Assembly: GCA_037576195.1 (NCBI GenBank)
Contig: CM075101.1
Span: forward strand, 20,150,001-20,214,000
DNA: 64,000 bases
From: Phytoseiulus persimilis
Lineage: Eukaryota; Arthropoda; Arachnida; Mesostigmata; Phytoseiidae
Direction: 5' to 3'
A program made the translations under genes and the position numbers. The stretch's first letter is position 1, and every line of letters begins with the position of its first letter. Below, piece after piece: positions 44,901 through 59,059 of this stretch. Below the pieces are notes generated by a model, which was not told where the DNA came from, did not search any database, and was given only the letters and a program-made list of their open reading frames with translations.

Positions 44901-47422
44901 AAGGAAGCCCTACATAATTATCCCATGCGACTCCTATCGGAAATCAAGTAGTTTTCAGCAGCCAACGAGCGACCAACTCGAATTATATCGGAATCTCGCC
45001 GAAAGAACTCCGTAGCACAGCAATTTTTCGCGCAGCGTATTTTCGATTTATTTCAGACCGGATGCTCTACAGACTCAAGAGCGGCCTGAGGACTCGGAGA
45101 GGCTCGAGACGAAAGTGGAGAAAAGCTAGACGGTATATTGGCATGCGGAGGAGGGCGACGCGCCGACTGTTCCGACCGCTAATGTTTCCTTCGAGTTCTC
45201 TCGAAGGACAGGAGACTGCATGGGAACAAATTCTCCTTGATTCCCTCGAGATTCGAGGAGGCACGCCCTGGCATCACACCTGTTTTGGACTTGGGCGTCG
45301 ATACTCACAGAATTCGCTGCGTTAGCGAGCTGCGACGGAGTCGTAGTTGTCCCTATGGTGAAGGAACCATAGGACTGGTTGAACTGCTGCAGGAGGCTCT
45401 TTGCGAACGGACCCACAAGAGAAGGACACAGTTGTCCGATATTCGCCAGCTGCAATGCAGAGAATGAGTAATTTCCCTTTCGGTTCTTGTCGTTGTCCGC
45501 GATCGTTCCATTTTGTCCGACTATCGCAGACCCTCTCATAGCGATGCCGTCATGAATCTCATCGGAGCGCAGACGAACATCGACCTCCGCACTGCGTTTC
45601 GGAAAACACCAAGCTGGACTGCATCCACATATTCGGGTTGGGAAGTAGTCTCGTACGCTATTTTTCCTCCGGATAGTCATGATTCGATCGATAGATACTC
45701 TAAGTATGTGAAATCGGGGAAGGCGGTACTCGGAATGTCATCTGTGAACGTCTTCAGTGGTGTCACTTGCTCTCTTGGATCCGGCATTCGTGGCTCCAAA
45801 CATTGAACGAATTTCCGTTCATTCTGGTCCGCTAATACTCAGCTGAGTCTTCCTTCTAGTTAAGCGATCCGATCAGATTATCGATTTCAATCGCTGGAAA
45901 CGAGTCGTCCCGGAAAAATCTCCGCGAGATATATTAATTGATGATGCCGTCATGGGAACACAGCTCGTTTCGAGGAAGTGGTCAACGATTTTGAAATCTA
46001 CTGAACAATCCGAAGGTTGAAGTATCAACAAATCTACCTCACGGAACCTCTATTACGCAAAAGCCGTGATTTTTTTAATCGAATACGCGAATGATTTACA
46101 GAAGAGCCGTTTGGTTGCAAGGAAAAAAAATATGAGAGAATCATGAACAGGATAAACACAGATATATATAAGAATCGTTCGAAGGTCAAGGCTGCCTGCC
46201 CGCTGGCAGTCGAAATAACTTCGGAAAGCGAGAAAAATAAAACTTTGTCTTCTTGCGTATGAAGGGTGTCATAGCAACTCAAGGTGATATCGAGATCAGA
46301 GTTTCGAGTGAAAACACAGAGCATGGAGGTGGTTCCATTTCCACTTTGGGGAGTATCGGTCTCAGGGAACGCGGACGGAAAAATCTTCGAGGTGATGCTC
46401 ACAGACCTTTTCGACTATTTCCTTACTCAGGAGGGTTGGTACAAAGCGCAATTACCAGGGCTCGTTGGTGAGGAATTCGCTTCCCGTAAATTTTCGACGA
46501 GCTATGCCGTCACAAAGGTTCTTCGATCAAATTGAAGCCTTAACTGATGCGTCGGGTTAGAGCCACAGAACAGAATGAACAGGTCTAGAGTGGCCGGAAA
46601 AGGACACTGTTTCGATGCCAAAAGTAACTAGAAGCCGCGAAACGTATTCGGCTCCTCGGGGGGAGAGCAGGATATCTCCTGCTCCAGACAGTGTGTCGGG
46701 TCGGAATTTCACCTCCGAAGAACTGAGAGCGATGTACAAGAAATCGCCGCAGATGGAGCTTCCGTAACTTCAGAAAATTACGAAAACAGACGAGGAACAC
46801 ACCTGTCCTACTTGAGCCATACGGCGCATCTGTCTTTCACGCTCAGTGTCAGCGAATTTCACGACTATAGTTGACGATGCCCCCGGCATGGTTTGAGATC
46901 CATGAAGAGCAGCAATCGCGTTCATGGCTTCATTGTGCGTCGAGAACTTGACAAACGCGCATCCCTGAAAATATTGGTTTGAGCGAGTTTAGAAATCCCG
47001 AATAGTTCCGATCCCTCGCTGCCCCGCAGTTGCCTCACAGAAGGAAATTCTGACGAAGGATAAGGTTCGATCACCTGAGACTCGTAACTTACTTTGCTAT
47101 GTCCATCAGGCCCTCGAAGTATAGTGCATTCTTCAATAGAACCGAAACCCTGGGGATGGATCGCTCCGCTTAGAGGACGGAAGCCACTTCATTGATTGAG
47201 ATTGGAAATGATGTCACCGAGACTTACTTGGAAAAGATCGCGTATATCTTCTTCGTTCTGTTGTTTGCCTAACATTCCAACAAAAAGTTTCCGCTCTTCC
47301 GATGTTCTCGAAGCACGACCTCCTAATTTATCGGATGCATCAGAGGAGTTGCGTGAAGGCCCATTGGACATGTTTTTACTTTGTGCCAATTGCAGAGGGT
47401 GACTCATTTGCTGGAATGACAT
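41925..47422 (-). CDS. CELF4: Bruno/CELF-family RNA-binding protein (5' exons not seen)
   Basis: CELF proteins bind GU-rich RNA and control splicing, translation and mRNA decay. Exons are 47422 (or 47410)-47228, 47149-47093, 46964-46803, 45449-45309, 43996-43876 (or -43897), 43789-43505, 43133-42818 and 42078-41925, about 476 residues here. RRM2 has RNP2 KLFVGML with [13 protein letters not shown], then [12 protein letters not shown] and RNP1 GCAFVKF. A linker follows with [19 protein letters not shown], and a His-rich run [18 protein letters not shown]3 has [39 protein letters not shown]1 KCFGFVSF and the invariant end [23 protein letters not shown] and [10 protein letters not shown] favour the CELF3-6/bru3 group over CELF1/2. 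RRM1 is not recognisable in the window and probably lies upstream. Phases agree at every junction. Confidence 0.94.
43876..43897 (-). promoter_or_regulatory. Tandem in-frame alternative 5' splice sites in CELF
   Basis: Exon 43996-43876 can end at a GTATGG donor after 43897 or at a GTAAGA donor after 43876. The two differ by 21 nt, so both keep the frame into the next exon and would add or drop seven residues (GMAVDLY or equivalent). Confidence 0.5.
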
Positions 47423-49479
47423 CTGAGGAACGACGTCTCCCTCAGTTGTAATCGCAGTGAACGGATAACAAAGACAAACTGATCCCGATCTATGCACAGT
47501 TGGGGAGTAGCGACGCGAGAGGCTCCGTGTCCACTTACCTCGGTGAGAAACATCGCGATTCGTTGGAGTCTTCGGATTACAATAATTATATCGGTAGAAC
47601 GAAATCACTCGACGCAGCTATGACGTGCTCAGGATACGATTGAATTATTCTTCAATCCTTTCGGCACGACTCGCTAAAAGCCATTCTAGTCGAAAACCTC
47701 AGCATCCAGTTCGCGAACGTGTACGGGAGCGGGCGGGCGGGCAGCTTGTTAGAGGAGCAAGCGGACAGAAGGTTTGACTATTTGTCCTCTAAACAAACGA
47801 GAGGAAACGTGTACGAGACGAGTGAGAAGTTTCGTTTTTTTCTTTCGTTTTGTTTCGACGGTTCACCTGCGAACGGAAGGAATGATTTCGTACCGACTCG
47901 TTTGTTCGACTTCACCAGTAGCGGAGTGCGTCACTGCGCAGCGTGTGCCCCTCACTGCATCGCCTGAATATTCTTCTGGCGAAGAATGCCCCACGAGGTC
48001 CTTGAATCAGACGGAAGATTCACCCGTGGCTGCGAACTTCATCGTTCAGATTCCGAAGCGGCTACGTGCATGTTCCAGAAGCGCTGCTATTGAAAGCTTT
48101 GTCTCTTTCGTTCCTCCACGGCGTCTCACAAAGTACCCGCCGAGATCAGGTGTCCAACGGGAGACTTTCAAAGAACCCTTAGCCCCATTTTCCCTGCTCG
48201 CTTTCAAATGAAAACGACATGCCTGACACAGATCACCTCGGTCACTCGGATAGAATTGCTCTCGATCAAGAGAACTCGATCGGGTCATTTGCAGCTCGCA
48301 AGAGTTCTGCCTCGATCTCGCCGAACCCGGAACCGATGTGAACACCTATGGATTGAACACCCCCGATTTTGATCCGAGGAGCCCCCGTTCGAGAGAGACC
48401 CGCTATTCCGAGAGAAACGGTAAAACAATTCGTCGAGGAAAAACGGACCTCATCTGACTTCTCCGCGATCACCGTCGTCGAAGGCAGATCTGTGAGAATG
48501 ACTCACTCTACTGAAAGTTCTTCGTGCACCCGAGGAATGTTTCAGCGAGCCAAGCAGTGCCGATGTTAGAGCGACCCTCTTATCCACGGCTGATCTCCTG
48601 TCGCCGAACGTGCTCAAGTTCTGTTTGAGGAAAATGGGTGGGGCAATGCAAACCATTTGGTCTGATTTAGTGAGCGATATCGACCGCTCTCGAGTGGTCC
48701 TGGGGCCACAAACATTCAGAGGATTTATCCAGCAGAACAAACCAGTGCGCCCCGGGAGAACTTCCAATAGGCAGCACTCTCCCAGGAAACGCAGACGGTC
48801 CAATGTATTCCGGAGTCTAATCGGGGTTCAAATCTCCTCCGTCGTTTTGTTCCAGACCGTCGCCAGTTTCAGACATGTAATGCGATGCTCAGATATGGAA
48901 TTGAGCCGCATACGCGGAACGATTCCATAGCACAGATGCGCAACTTCGCCGAAAGTGCACTGCGAATGTTCTATTTTTATTTCACCCAACCATGAATCCA
49001 GAGCTCGGGCTCACAGGATTTGGATCCCTAGAGATCGACGACGGAGAGCACGATTCGAAACAGAGTTCCAACGGATTCCGCGACCGATCTTGACCCGTTC
49101 TCAGTTGTTGGAGTCCGTAACGCTTTGCGACAATAGGGCGGCAGCAGTCAACAGGCGGCCGAGCCGCGGCTGCTCCTGCCCGAATCTCTCAACGGAAGAA
49201 ACTTGTTGCTTCGGCCGTCCTCCAAGGTCCTCCGGGTGGAATGGTATCCCTTCTATGCAGGCACGCAAGCTCAGCTACGAGACAGGTCGTACTCACCGGG
49301 CCGAAATGTATGCAGCCGAAAATTTCTTCCAGAATCGCAAAGATATTGAACTGAATCAGGCTTCAGGATAGAGGGTGGCTTTAACAGGTGATTGGGGTGC
49401 GAGAGAGGGGGGGAGGAGGGTACCCAGACGGAGGTTGAGGGAAGCCACTCACCAACGCGGCCATATACGCACTCACAAA

Positions 49480-49640
49480 CCTATTCAGAGATCCAACAGG
49501 CTGGCAGACGAGCACGCAGGCTTGGAGGCTGGCCAGCACCCTGGCGGGCAGACAGGCAGGCGGGAACGGAGGCAAGCGAGGAAGCAAACAGCACTCTTTC
49601 AAGCCTCAATAGCAGCAGCAAGACGACAACGACGACGAGA
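49480..49640. repeat. Degenerate CAGG/GGCA tetranucleotide tract with AGC/ACG triplets
   Basis: The tract reads GGCTGGCAGACGAGCACGCA, then variants of GGCTGGCC, GCGGGCAGACAGGCAGGCGG and AGCAGCAGCAAGACGACAAC. It is a four-base periodic low-complexity sequence passing into triplets. It generates artificial long frames on both strands. Confidence 0.6.
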
Positions 49641-51182
49641 GGAAGGACGACCCTCGCTCCAAACAGGGTCGAAAGAGCTTCAACAGCCGACCGAATGTGG
49701 GCACCGGGAATCCTACGGTCTTCAGCGTCTCTCTCGATCTCGAGAAGCAACGACAGGCACGCCGTTGAATCCGCTTCAACATGCTACATTCAACCGATAT
49801 GCGACCTATCCAGGAATGCAATCTCAGCGAATTCCATTCGTCGTTTTTGATCATTATCATTTATTTTCATCATTTTCTTGATCATTCATCGTAGAACGGC
49901 TCCAGGACGAATTCCAGGCGATACCTCAAGCCGAAAACCGGTTCGGAGAGCCGACCCAGGGGAGGATACCACCGCGTCGGAAATCGGTTCAGAATCCGGA
50001 TCTTTCTCGCATGCCACGACAGTTTCCCGATCACAGGAACCGGAGTGGTTCGTCTAGGAACTTGGAACTGCAATGAAAAACGTTCTTCGTTTTCCGCTGA
50101 ACAAAGTTTCATCACACTCGAGCGCTTCCTCCCGAGCTGTGATGGAAAATAATCCCGAAAATTCCGACATACGGGGCTCATTCATGAAAATACTCTTGGA
50201 ACTATTCTGTGTTCGTGAGCTGAGGGGCTTCCTTCTCGGCAGAATCGAGGGAAGGATTGGGAGCGCCCCATCAGACTGGCTCAGAGATCTGAGGGACACA
50301 TGAAGCCATGTATCACAGGGGACACAGCGTTCTCCATGAGTGCTGCGCAGTAGTGTAACAAGGAGAGCAGGGGCGGACTGCCCTGGTCGCCTTCCCGTCT
50401 ATAATTATGGGTGCCCTCTTCGGCTTTCGAATGGTAGATTGATAGGTAGAAGATAGGTTTTCCCCGGGGTTCTCGGAGGGTGGAAATCGAGAGCCTTCAA
50501 CCCTCCTTGTTCATGCTCTCAATGGAGAACCGGAGCTTTCCCAACAGACTTCACAGCAGAACCAGGTGCCGTCACCGGTAAGAATTCCATTGTAGAAGTT
50601 GGCCTCTTAGGGGTATTTGAAGGCAACCCACTCGTGCGGCTAGCGAAATGAATTTCGGAGAATCGGGAGCAAGAGACCCGCCGTCCGCTTCACGGCATTC
50701 GGGATGGAAGTCTGATATGAGCATGAGCTCAAATCGATGCGCACGAGTGAAACTCATGCTATGTGATCCAAGGTTTCCGATCGGAGACTCGATCTTACGG
50801 AATCTAGGCCTCACCAACTAAGGATACTCACAATCAGTATCTCCCGTGGGAAAGCCGAGTCACGTCTCACTCGTACTGTTATTCGGAAGGGTGAGACGCC
50901 GATCGTCGTAGCCGAATCTAAGTTCTTGATTCATCGGGTCTCATTGGACCGAAACTGCGCTCACATGTTAAAAAAATCATCGTGCCATGGCTCAGCCCGC
51001 GTTGGAAACATCTATAAATCCATCCATTCCGTGCCTCCGAAGGGTGCCAGATCCAAAGTGAAAGGTCTCGGACCCGCAATTTGTAATTTACCTGTTATTC
51101 GCTCGATGCTCAAGTGGATTCAATCTTATGATTTATGCTGCGTTATTAGCGGCTCAGTCGGCTACTCGAAGTACGCGTAAGT

Positions 51183-51400
51183 CTTTCCGACAACCAATTC
51201 GGCTTCTGTGAGTCACGAAGTACAAATCTGACTCTAGCTCTCCTGCGGTAGCGAGACTTTGGTGCTATCGATGAGTACGATCGAGAAAACCAGTTTAGAG
51301 CTAACAATCCATTCGATCGATGCAGTGAATTTGAACGAAGTCTCCCACAAGGAGTGCTCCATATCTCTGGTACTAAACGCCCTCGAACACGCCGGGAAGC
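51183..51400 (+). mobile_element. Possible non-LTR reverse transcriptase remnant
   Basis: The plus strand gives SLSDNQFGFCESRSTNLTL. It shares 18 identical bases (GACAACCAATTCGGCTTC) with the RT of the element at 31207-32868, at the same motif. Beyond about 70 bp I cannot follow the similarity. Confidence 0.35.
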
Positions 51401-54400
51401 TGGATCCATGATATCCGAAGGTTCAGGACGAAAGTTCCAAAAACATTCCCGATCGAGACATAAGAGTCCCCTCTCCTCATGATCACTTTCAGGATTAAAT
51501 TCACTCCCACCAAGCTGTCGCCGTTGGTGCTTTGATAACCGGAGTCGTTGCAGTCTCGCGAACCGATTGAGAGACGATTTTTCAGCTGCCGTTTTCGGTT
51601 TTCAGGCGATTACGGAGTATCAGATTCGGTGCATTATATTTTGAGCGTATGAGGTTTCTGAAGTTCTGTTCATGTCCGCGAGAGCACACGAGAGTTCCTT
51701 TCGCAGCAACATGGATCGTAGAAACTCGGCTTTGCAGACTTGCCCAACAAATGAGCCCTGTCTCGAGAGCTTCCGACTTTGGACTCGTTCGGTTGGGTCG
51801 TAACGCTTTTTGACAGGTCCCTCTGGATCCGTCGAAAGAATGCCCCCCAGCGTTATAATGACCCGGTCCACATTCTTCCCCTCGATGACAGAGCCCGCTG
51901 ATTCGCTCAGTCTGACACGAGGAAATCGTTTCGAATAGGATTCGCTGCAACACGACTGTTCTCGTGAAGACCAGAAGAGTTGCTCCGATGCCTATCAGGT
52001 TCATACTGAGATCGGTAGCATCGGTAACCGAGAGCGAGCTTGGACGTTCCGGAATCGGAACGATCACAGGGGTACTTCGAGCTGCCGTGTACCGGGAGTG
52101 CTGCCTGACGAGTCCGGGTACTGGAATAGCGGCAGATGCATGGAGCCCTACCCATTGTTGTGAATCCACGTCAACATGCGCGACGAGAGTTAGTTTGTTA
52201 CCTTTTCTTTCACTCCATACGAGCAATGTTCTGTACCTGGGGCGTCCTCAGAATTATGATGTTACATTCCTTGAGTTTCAGGCTGAGGTGTGTTATGTAC
52301 GCTATTACATAACAACAATGGTGACTGCCGTTGCTTCTCACGCGAATGGATTGCGTCGATGAGAGAAGTAAAGAATGCTGCGCAGCGATGGAGAATCGAA
52401 CGCATCGGACCGGTAAGGTTTCAATCTCACCGAGGAAGAGGCACTAGAGGCTACGCTCGCGGATGATTTCTCGGGAGGCTCGTCTGCAGTTCTGTTGTAG
52501 GAATATGGAGCTGATTTCAGGAGAATCGGTACAAAGAATCGAATCGGCTTTGAAGTACACCTAAGCTCTCTGAGATTTATCGGGGAGGGTCCTGGGTTTC
52601 AGAGCCGCCTTTGCAGAAAAATGCCGGGATTCCAGTGAGCTCCTTCTCCTCACAAGCTGAAATCCCACTTTCCAACGAAGTTTTTTTTTCGATTTTCTCT
52701 ATGGTGGCCCGTCGCAGGTGGCCGCATACCGGAGGTCAGACAGATCTACCCCGGCGCAGGCCGCATCTGCGTGAGCGACAATGTGCTTAAACTCCTGGAC
52801 GCTTTTGACCCACACACCGATACTTTCCCAGATGAAGAGTTACTTATTATTAGAGCTGCGAAGTTCAGGCATACATTGATGATCATCCATCAATGCATGG
52901 ATCTATCGGTATATGTGTGGATAGATTGATGAATCATACAATGTTGCCATGAAAACTGGTCAAGTAAGCCATCAGAGGCTCATCTATCCATCTCCCCCAG
53001 TGGATGGATGGGAGCTGTAAACTTATGAGTGCATGATCTTCCTATCTCTGCTTATTATCTCCTGTAAGAAATCTCATCAATCCAACGGTTGCAAATATCT
53101 GTCTCCTGGCGTTTACTTTGTAGTCTAAAGAACATGATCTTGGGGAGAGCGCCCAAAGAGACAATTTTTCCTCTCTCGGGTCTTCTTCGATTTTGTGATC
53201 GCGTTTGCATTTCCCCCAAAACAGCTGGGAGAACTTCACTGACTTGCCCGCATCATAACAGGACGAGACAACCTTCGTTTCCTCAAATACCTGCGCTGCC
53301 AGATCGAATGAAAAGGCTTCGATGACGATCTGATCAGATCCGGGACTGCAGACACCCCTCTCTTCCGTTTGTTTGACATTCGGTATGGTAAACAGCGATT
53401 GCTCAATTCGGAACATTCAGTACTGGCGGTGGCCCTTCGATGCGACCCTGAGGCTGACATAAAGTACCTGTCGGCTGAGAGTTTGCGTGATCGAGATGGC
53501 TGCTCGCGCATTTTCAGGTCGGATACTTTGGCTTCTCGAAGCGCAACGGCTCTCCTCGCTGACATTCAAGTGCCTGGTAGCGCTGATTGAAAATCCGGTC
53601 CTCGCCCCTGAAGTTCGGCGGTCGACCCCTCTCTGAGCTGCGTTCTGGCCGCACATTCAACGTGCATGCTGTTATCGCTACTCTAGTCCGTTCATGGTTT
53701 GTGACGCGGCCGCGAATTTCGGTATCCAGGCACTTTTCGGTTATCGTCGAGTGCCAGTCCGCTGGAGACTTCGCGCACTCGAGGCGCTGCTCGCGGGGGA
53801 GTCGAGCCTTGCACTTCATCAGCCGCTAGACTCACTGGATCGTTCTCTACTCCTGGCGAACAGACTCGACTTTTGTGAGCTCGTCGGGAACCTTGCAGAA
53901 CTTAACCCTTTTCCCCGTGTCTCGTTTCCGGTCTCGTCTACTGTGGACACGTCCGCGCAGGACTGCAGTCATTTTCGGCAACCCTCCCGAGACATGCCAG
54001 CGGGTAACGAAGGTAACCCCGGAACAGTTTCTGGTGTGATGTACCTCGATAAACCCGACCGGAGCTCAACCACCACTTGAAGCAAAAAAAAACTGTGATG
54101 CGGTACCGTCTCAAGGCGTGTCAACAGTGATCGGGAGCTCAAGTTGATCGAGTGCGCCACGAACGCTGCCTGTAATTTTATGGCAGCTCGGAGTATTTCC
54201 CCCCAGGTATCCGCCTTTCGAGGCAATCGCTTACCGCTGTCAGCTGATTTCTCAGATACTTCAGGCTCTCATTTGACCGTGCTTACGGGATACTGGCTTA
54301 TGCGCCATCAACATACGGTATGCTGGTGGGAGATTTTTTTTTTGTACGGCCGACTACTGGCCAGTCTCACCCGTAGGAGCGTTTTCGAATCCGTTCGCTG

Positions 54401-55499
54401 GTGGAGATTCAGAAACTGCTCGAAGTTCCTTCCTCACCCGAGTTGCTTCACAAGAAGCTTGGTCTAACTTGGCTCGGAGCGAGAAACGCACCCTAAAGCG
54501 TCCCTGTGCGACCTGATTCCCGTATGGTACGATGGTCAGTTCACATGCAATTTCGCCATTGCAAACACACTGCTACGGAGTGGGACAACACCGCGCGTAT
54601 CGACGATCCTCTGTCTTCATCACTTTGTGATTGACGCTGAACTATGCCGGAGAAAACAGCGGCCAAATCTGGAGTCTAGAGTCAGAAGGGAAGATATCGC
54701 GGTCGAGGACAAGAAAAATGTCAAGTTTCCTTCGGATTTGACCTCTGGGGGTTTGCAATCAATACAACCGGCAAACCATAACGAAGTTAGGTTGATACCC
54801 AGTTAACGTGCAAGGTTCCTCCAAGATAGAAGCCGCTGCCTCGTCATTTATCCGAAACACAGGTTAGGTGAACCGCTGTCTTTCATGAATATGGATGATC
54901 TCGAACCTCGGAAATTCATTGGAAGATCGGCGTATCGAGTTCTGAGGCTGGGATCGCACAAAAAATAATATTTTCGACGGATCTCGAGATCTTCCACTGA
55001 AATTTCATTTCGGATGCTGAGAGCGCCTCCAGAAGATCCGGCTGGAGGGAAGCAACTCGGAACTTCGAACAGCAGCCTCCTCAATCCTATGTCAACAGGA
55101 CTGTTCCTCTAGAAATCTCGGAAACATGTCACCGTGCAAGTCTCCTGTATCTCTCCTGGATACAGGAAATCCGCTCGCTGGTGATTCGCGAGAAAGAAAC
55201 TGGCTCGACCAGAGGTTCTCTCTCGAGGCTCCTGCAGCTCTCATCATCCCGAATTAATCCGGAACTCCGAGTGAAAGAACCATGAAGTCATCACGCAACG
55301 AAGAATACAGATGAAGAACCCGGAGATGACTACCGACGAACTTCTTCAGCCAAGTTCGCAAGGTTGATACGTGTGTGGTAACTTGGTTTGATAGCTCAAG
55401 ATCTTCAACAAGAAGACCTTGTTGGACGGCTGCTGTTTTTTTCCATTGTCAACTCTGTAGGAGACAGAAGGTAAAGACAGAAGATGAACCAACTCAGAA

Positions 55500-55620
55500 G
55501 CGGCTGTGGGCAAGGGTCGCAGCCAGCCAGTCAGCCAGCCAGCGAACGAGCCAACCGGCACTAGCCGCCAGCGAGCAAGAACGCCGGCTATCCAACAAGC
55601 AAGCAAGCATGCGAGTTCCG
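55500..55620. repeat. Degenerate CAGC tetranucleotide tract
   Basis: GCAGCCAGCCAGTCAGCCAG continues as AGCGAACGAGCC and CAAGCAAGCAAGCATGC. The four-base periodicity is strong but imperfect. The repeat frames translate as SQP/QPAS-like strings and are not coding. Confidence 0.65.
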
Positions 55621-58600
55621 CCTACTGCAAGCGGCCCCTCCTCCCTTCCAGAACATCGCCAATGCCAAGGGCATCGTGGTTCTGCTGAGGCCCCGCCTGC
55701 CACCGCTGGTGGTACCAGCTTCGATCCGTCGCTGGCATCTTCACTCGTTCATCGAAACAAAGGAACAAAAAATCTCTTTCGAACTCAAAAGTTGCGGTTT
55801 AAACGTCGTGAATCCTCAGCTTTCTGACCCTCGAGTTTGGCCAGTGCATCGGCCGAGAGACCGACGACGGACTAGGACTTGCCCAACGATCGAACGCGAG
55901 TCTGAGTTGAGCACTTGAGTTTACGAGGATAGTGATTGTGGTTCCTGGCATCGCTGTTGTTGCACTCGGTCGAGCAGGCGGCATCACGACGACCTCGTCA
56001 GAACTTCCGGCCTTCCATACCTTCGGGTGAGTCTTTGGTGCTCGAGACCATATTTAGTGTATCCCTCCTAGACTAGTATACTGCGCCTCATCGTGGCATG
56101 ACTTGAGAGTCGCACTGTGTCTAAAGAGGGTCCCTTGGTGGTGGCGGTCGTAGTCTTGTGTTATCACATCCTAAGAGTGAGAAAACGGCGATCCGGGGCA
56201 CCGTTGACGGGTTTCAGGAGGGCGAAGACAATAATTGTTCCCCTACCGAGATCGGAATCTTCCGCCTGCAGAACCGAGTACAGCTTCCGAAGTAGATTTG
56301 CCCGGAAATATACGGGAAGTCTGACTGAGCTTATCCCGTGTTTTTTTTGTCTGTGATATCACTTCGACGGTCCTTTTGTCCATCGTGAGTCGCCTTTAAA
56401 ACTCGCTGCGCGTTCGGCTTTTCTTGGCGTGAAATGTGCCGGGCGAAAAGCTGAAGTTACGTTGAGCAGATCGAGCTCTTATTCACTCCTAAATTGCATC
56501 ATTTCGAAAGTCATCCAACGAAGCCGAGAAAGAAGGTGATCCCAGAACGGAATTCATCCTCTGGTGACGTGTGTTATTGGTTCGCCTGGACCATCTTCAC
56601 TTGAAGTGACACTGACGGTGTTTTCAAAACAATATCATTCGCTCAAGAACGCTCGTTGGAAAATACGGAACGAGTCGATGATCGACACTCAGGAACGATT
56701 CCTACGAGCGAACTGAAGTTCCGCTCACGAACTTCCGAATGAAATGTTTCCAAACACCGAATGCCGATCTCCTCGAAGCCCTCCAAGTCCTCACGGTCTG
56801 AAGAGCCTACAAACTCCGTGAAGCAAACGATTTGCGTGACGTTTACGGCATCCGTGCAGTCGACACTTGATGTGAAAGGAACAGGCAGCGTCACGAGTGG
56901 GCACGCAACGAACCGTAATCCATCTTGTTATTTTTGACAGCGTTTTGTTTCTAGCATTGGTTCAATGATTCCCGCGATTCGAATATACCAGATTCATCTC
57001 AGGATGATCCATGATAGTGAGGTCGATTAGGGAGCCCACGGAGCTCGCACTAGTCAGGCACAGGAACCTGAGCTCCTCGCATGATGAAAATCTAGTTAGG
57101 CGAGATTTTACGGGGGAACATCTCTTCAGTCCACCCAAAGGTTTCTATGAGGCTTCGCACACGAGCATCATAAACCTCGATCTTGAGTTGGACGCCGCAC
57201 TCCGTTTCCAGAGATGAGTTGGATTAGAACTCGACCCAGCTTTATGAGGCTCGATGAATTGTTCGAATGAGCTGTGCCCTGCGAGACGAATGACAGATAG
57301 ATCACCGAAGTGTGATTGCTGGCTGGCTCCCCTCGCTCTCTCTCTCTGTCTTTCTATCTGCCCGCTCGTATCACCAGCCACTCATCCGTGAAGTTCCGCG
57401 GACAGAATCCGCGTCTATGAAATCTCGGAGCGGCCTTGAGAAAATTCATTCGATCGGCTTGAAACAAAAGCACAAAAAATTCTAAAAAACAAACAACGAA
57501 CCGAAAGCACGAGCTTGCTGTAGCTACTTCCACCAAAAACTACACCGAGCAGCGGCACAATATTCATAGCGGCATCCACCAAGGAAGCGGGATATGTGGG
57601 ATCCGTGGGAGGATCGAATACTGGTTCGGACAGAGGAGCTTTCGCCGTGCTCCAGTTCTCTCCATTTTTTCTCTTCCGTGAGGGATTATGCATCTTCGCT
57701 GGAGTGTTCAGAAACTCGAAGTATCCGAAGCAGGCCACAAATTCAAAGTTGAATCCCCGGTCTTAGTCTTCTGATTCGGCTGTTTGGATGACCAAACGAG
57801 ATTTAAAGTGTTGACTGAGTTTGCACTTTTTTCAAGTCACTCCCGCACATAGCTCCGAGCTGTCTGTTTCTTCTTTTATCAACAGCGGAAGCGTAGACTA
57901 TGAACCTGTATAAGAATTCGTCCGTTTTCACCGACCACCTGAGCGGCTGCTGTGCTTTTACTTTTGGAATTCTCTCGACGACGATGACTCTGCGAAGGCC
58001 ATTGGTTCATCTCGCTGAGGAGAGAGCGAAGAGGACATTCAAGTCCAGGATGAATTCCATCTTGAGCGCCGGGGGCATCGGGCCTGCATGTCAAGCAGGA
58101 AACAGATTTTGGGCACGGACTCGCATTCTTACGAAGTTCCGGACCTGACCGGAAGATTCCTAACATCCTGCGCTCGGCAGTTCCTCGTCTCGAATGTTTG
58201 TTCATGCTCAGCCGCGACCGTCGAGCTGCTGGAGTCTGTTTACGCGTGTTCGCGAAGAGCCACGACGAAGTGACGACGCCGCCGACCGCGGCGACATAGG
58301 GCATATCGTGTGACATTTAACACAGCTTTATTAGTTGTTGTCAATCAGCGGGGCGCACACGTCATGTGGCCGGCTGACTGAGATTGGCTGCTGTGACTTC
58401 AACCGCAGGGAGAGCTGTTGCTAGAGCGAACGATGGCTGGTCGCATGCTGAGACATCCGAAAGTTGAATCGCATCGCGTACGGCGAGCCAAAACAACGAC
58501 GCAATCAATTCAACTCCACGGAACGCTAATCGACAAAACAGAAATCTCGAGAGCCCTCCACCGCATTCTCGTTCGTTCTCGTTCCGACAAACGTCCGTGT

Positions 58601-59059
58601 CAGACCTGCGAGTTCGACGAGGGACAAGTCGGAGTACCCGGTAGCAAAAATTAGAGAGACCCTTGACAAAACAGCACGTAGTGTTTTACCTGGAGCTCAG
58701 AATTTCCGCTCTTATCGGAATTTCAGCAGGCGCGGCTGTTCCGTCTCCATCTCCATGTATCTTTTAATGAAGCCAAATTCGAACCTATCTCGGATCGGAT
58801 CTCGCTCGGGAGCCTTTTTGCGGGGAGGCAACGAGAATGCAACGACTGGTCGACGTAAGCGAAGCGAAACACGGCCGCTCATGCTCACGGTCAATCTCTC
58901 CGGTGTTGATCGTGAATCAACCGAAACGAGTGTCGAGTCCTATTCCCTGGCCTGTTTGGGACAACTAGTCCTCCCGACCGAGATCCATTCATGAACGGCG
59001 CTCACTCTGCTCGATTCTGCAATCTCTGAAAGTTCTCCAGGAGTGAAAGTCCCGAGTCG

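Noticed and set aside
49375..49881. Two overlapping plus-strand frames of 152 and 168 codons
   Set aside because: They come from the four-base-periodic tract, which is low in stops in several frames.
51582..52226. 214-codon open frame on the minus strand
   Set aside because: No domain, motif or family resemblance; overlapping frames are open on the plus strand; no flanking splice sites or neighbours support it.
53086..54470. Cluster of overlapping frames on both strands
   Set aside because: Considered as a possible transposon or gene, but no recognisable motif could be read in any frame.
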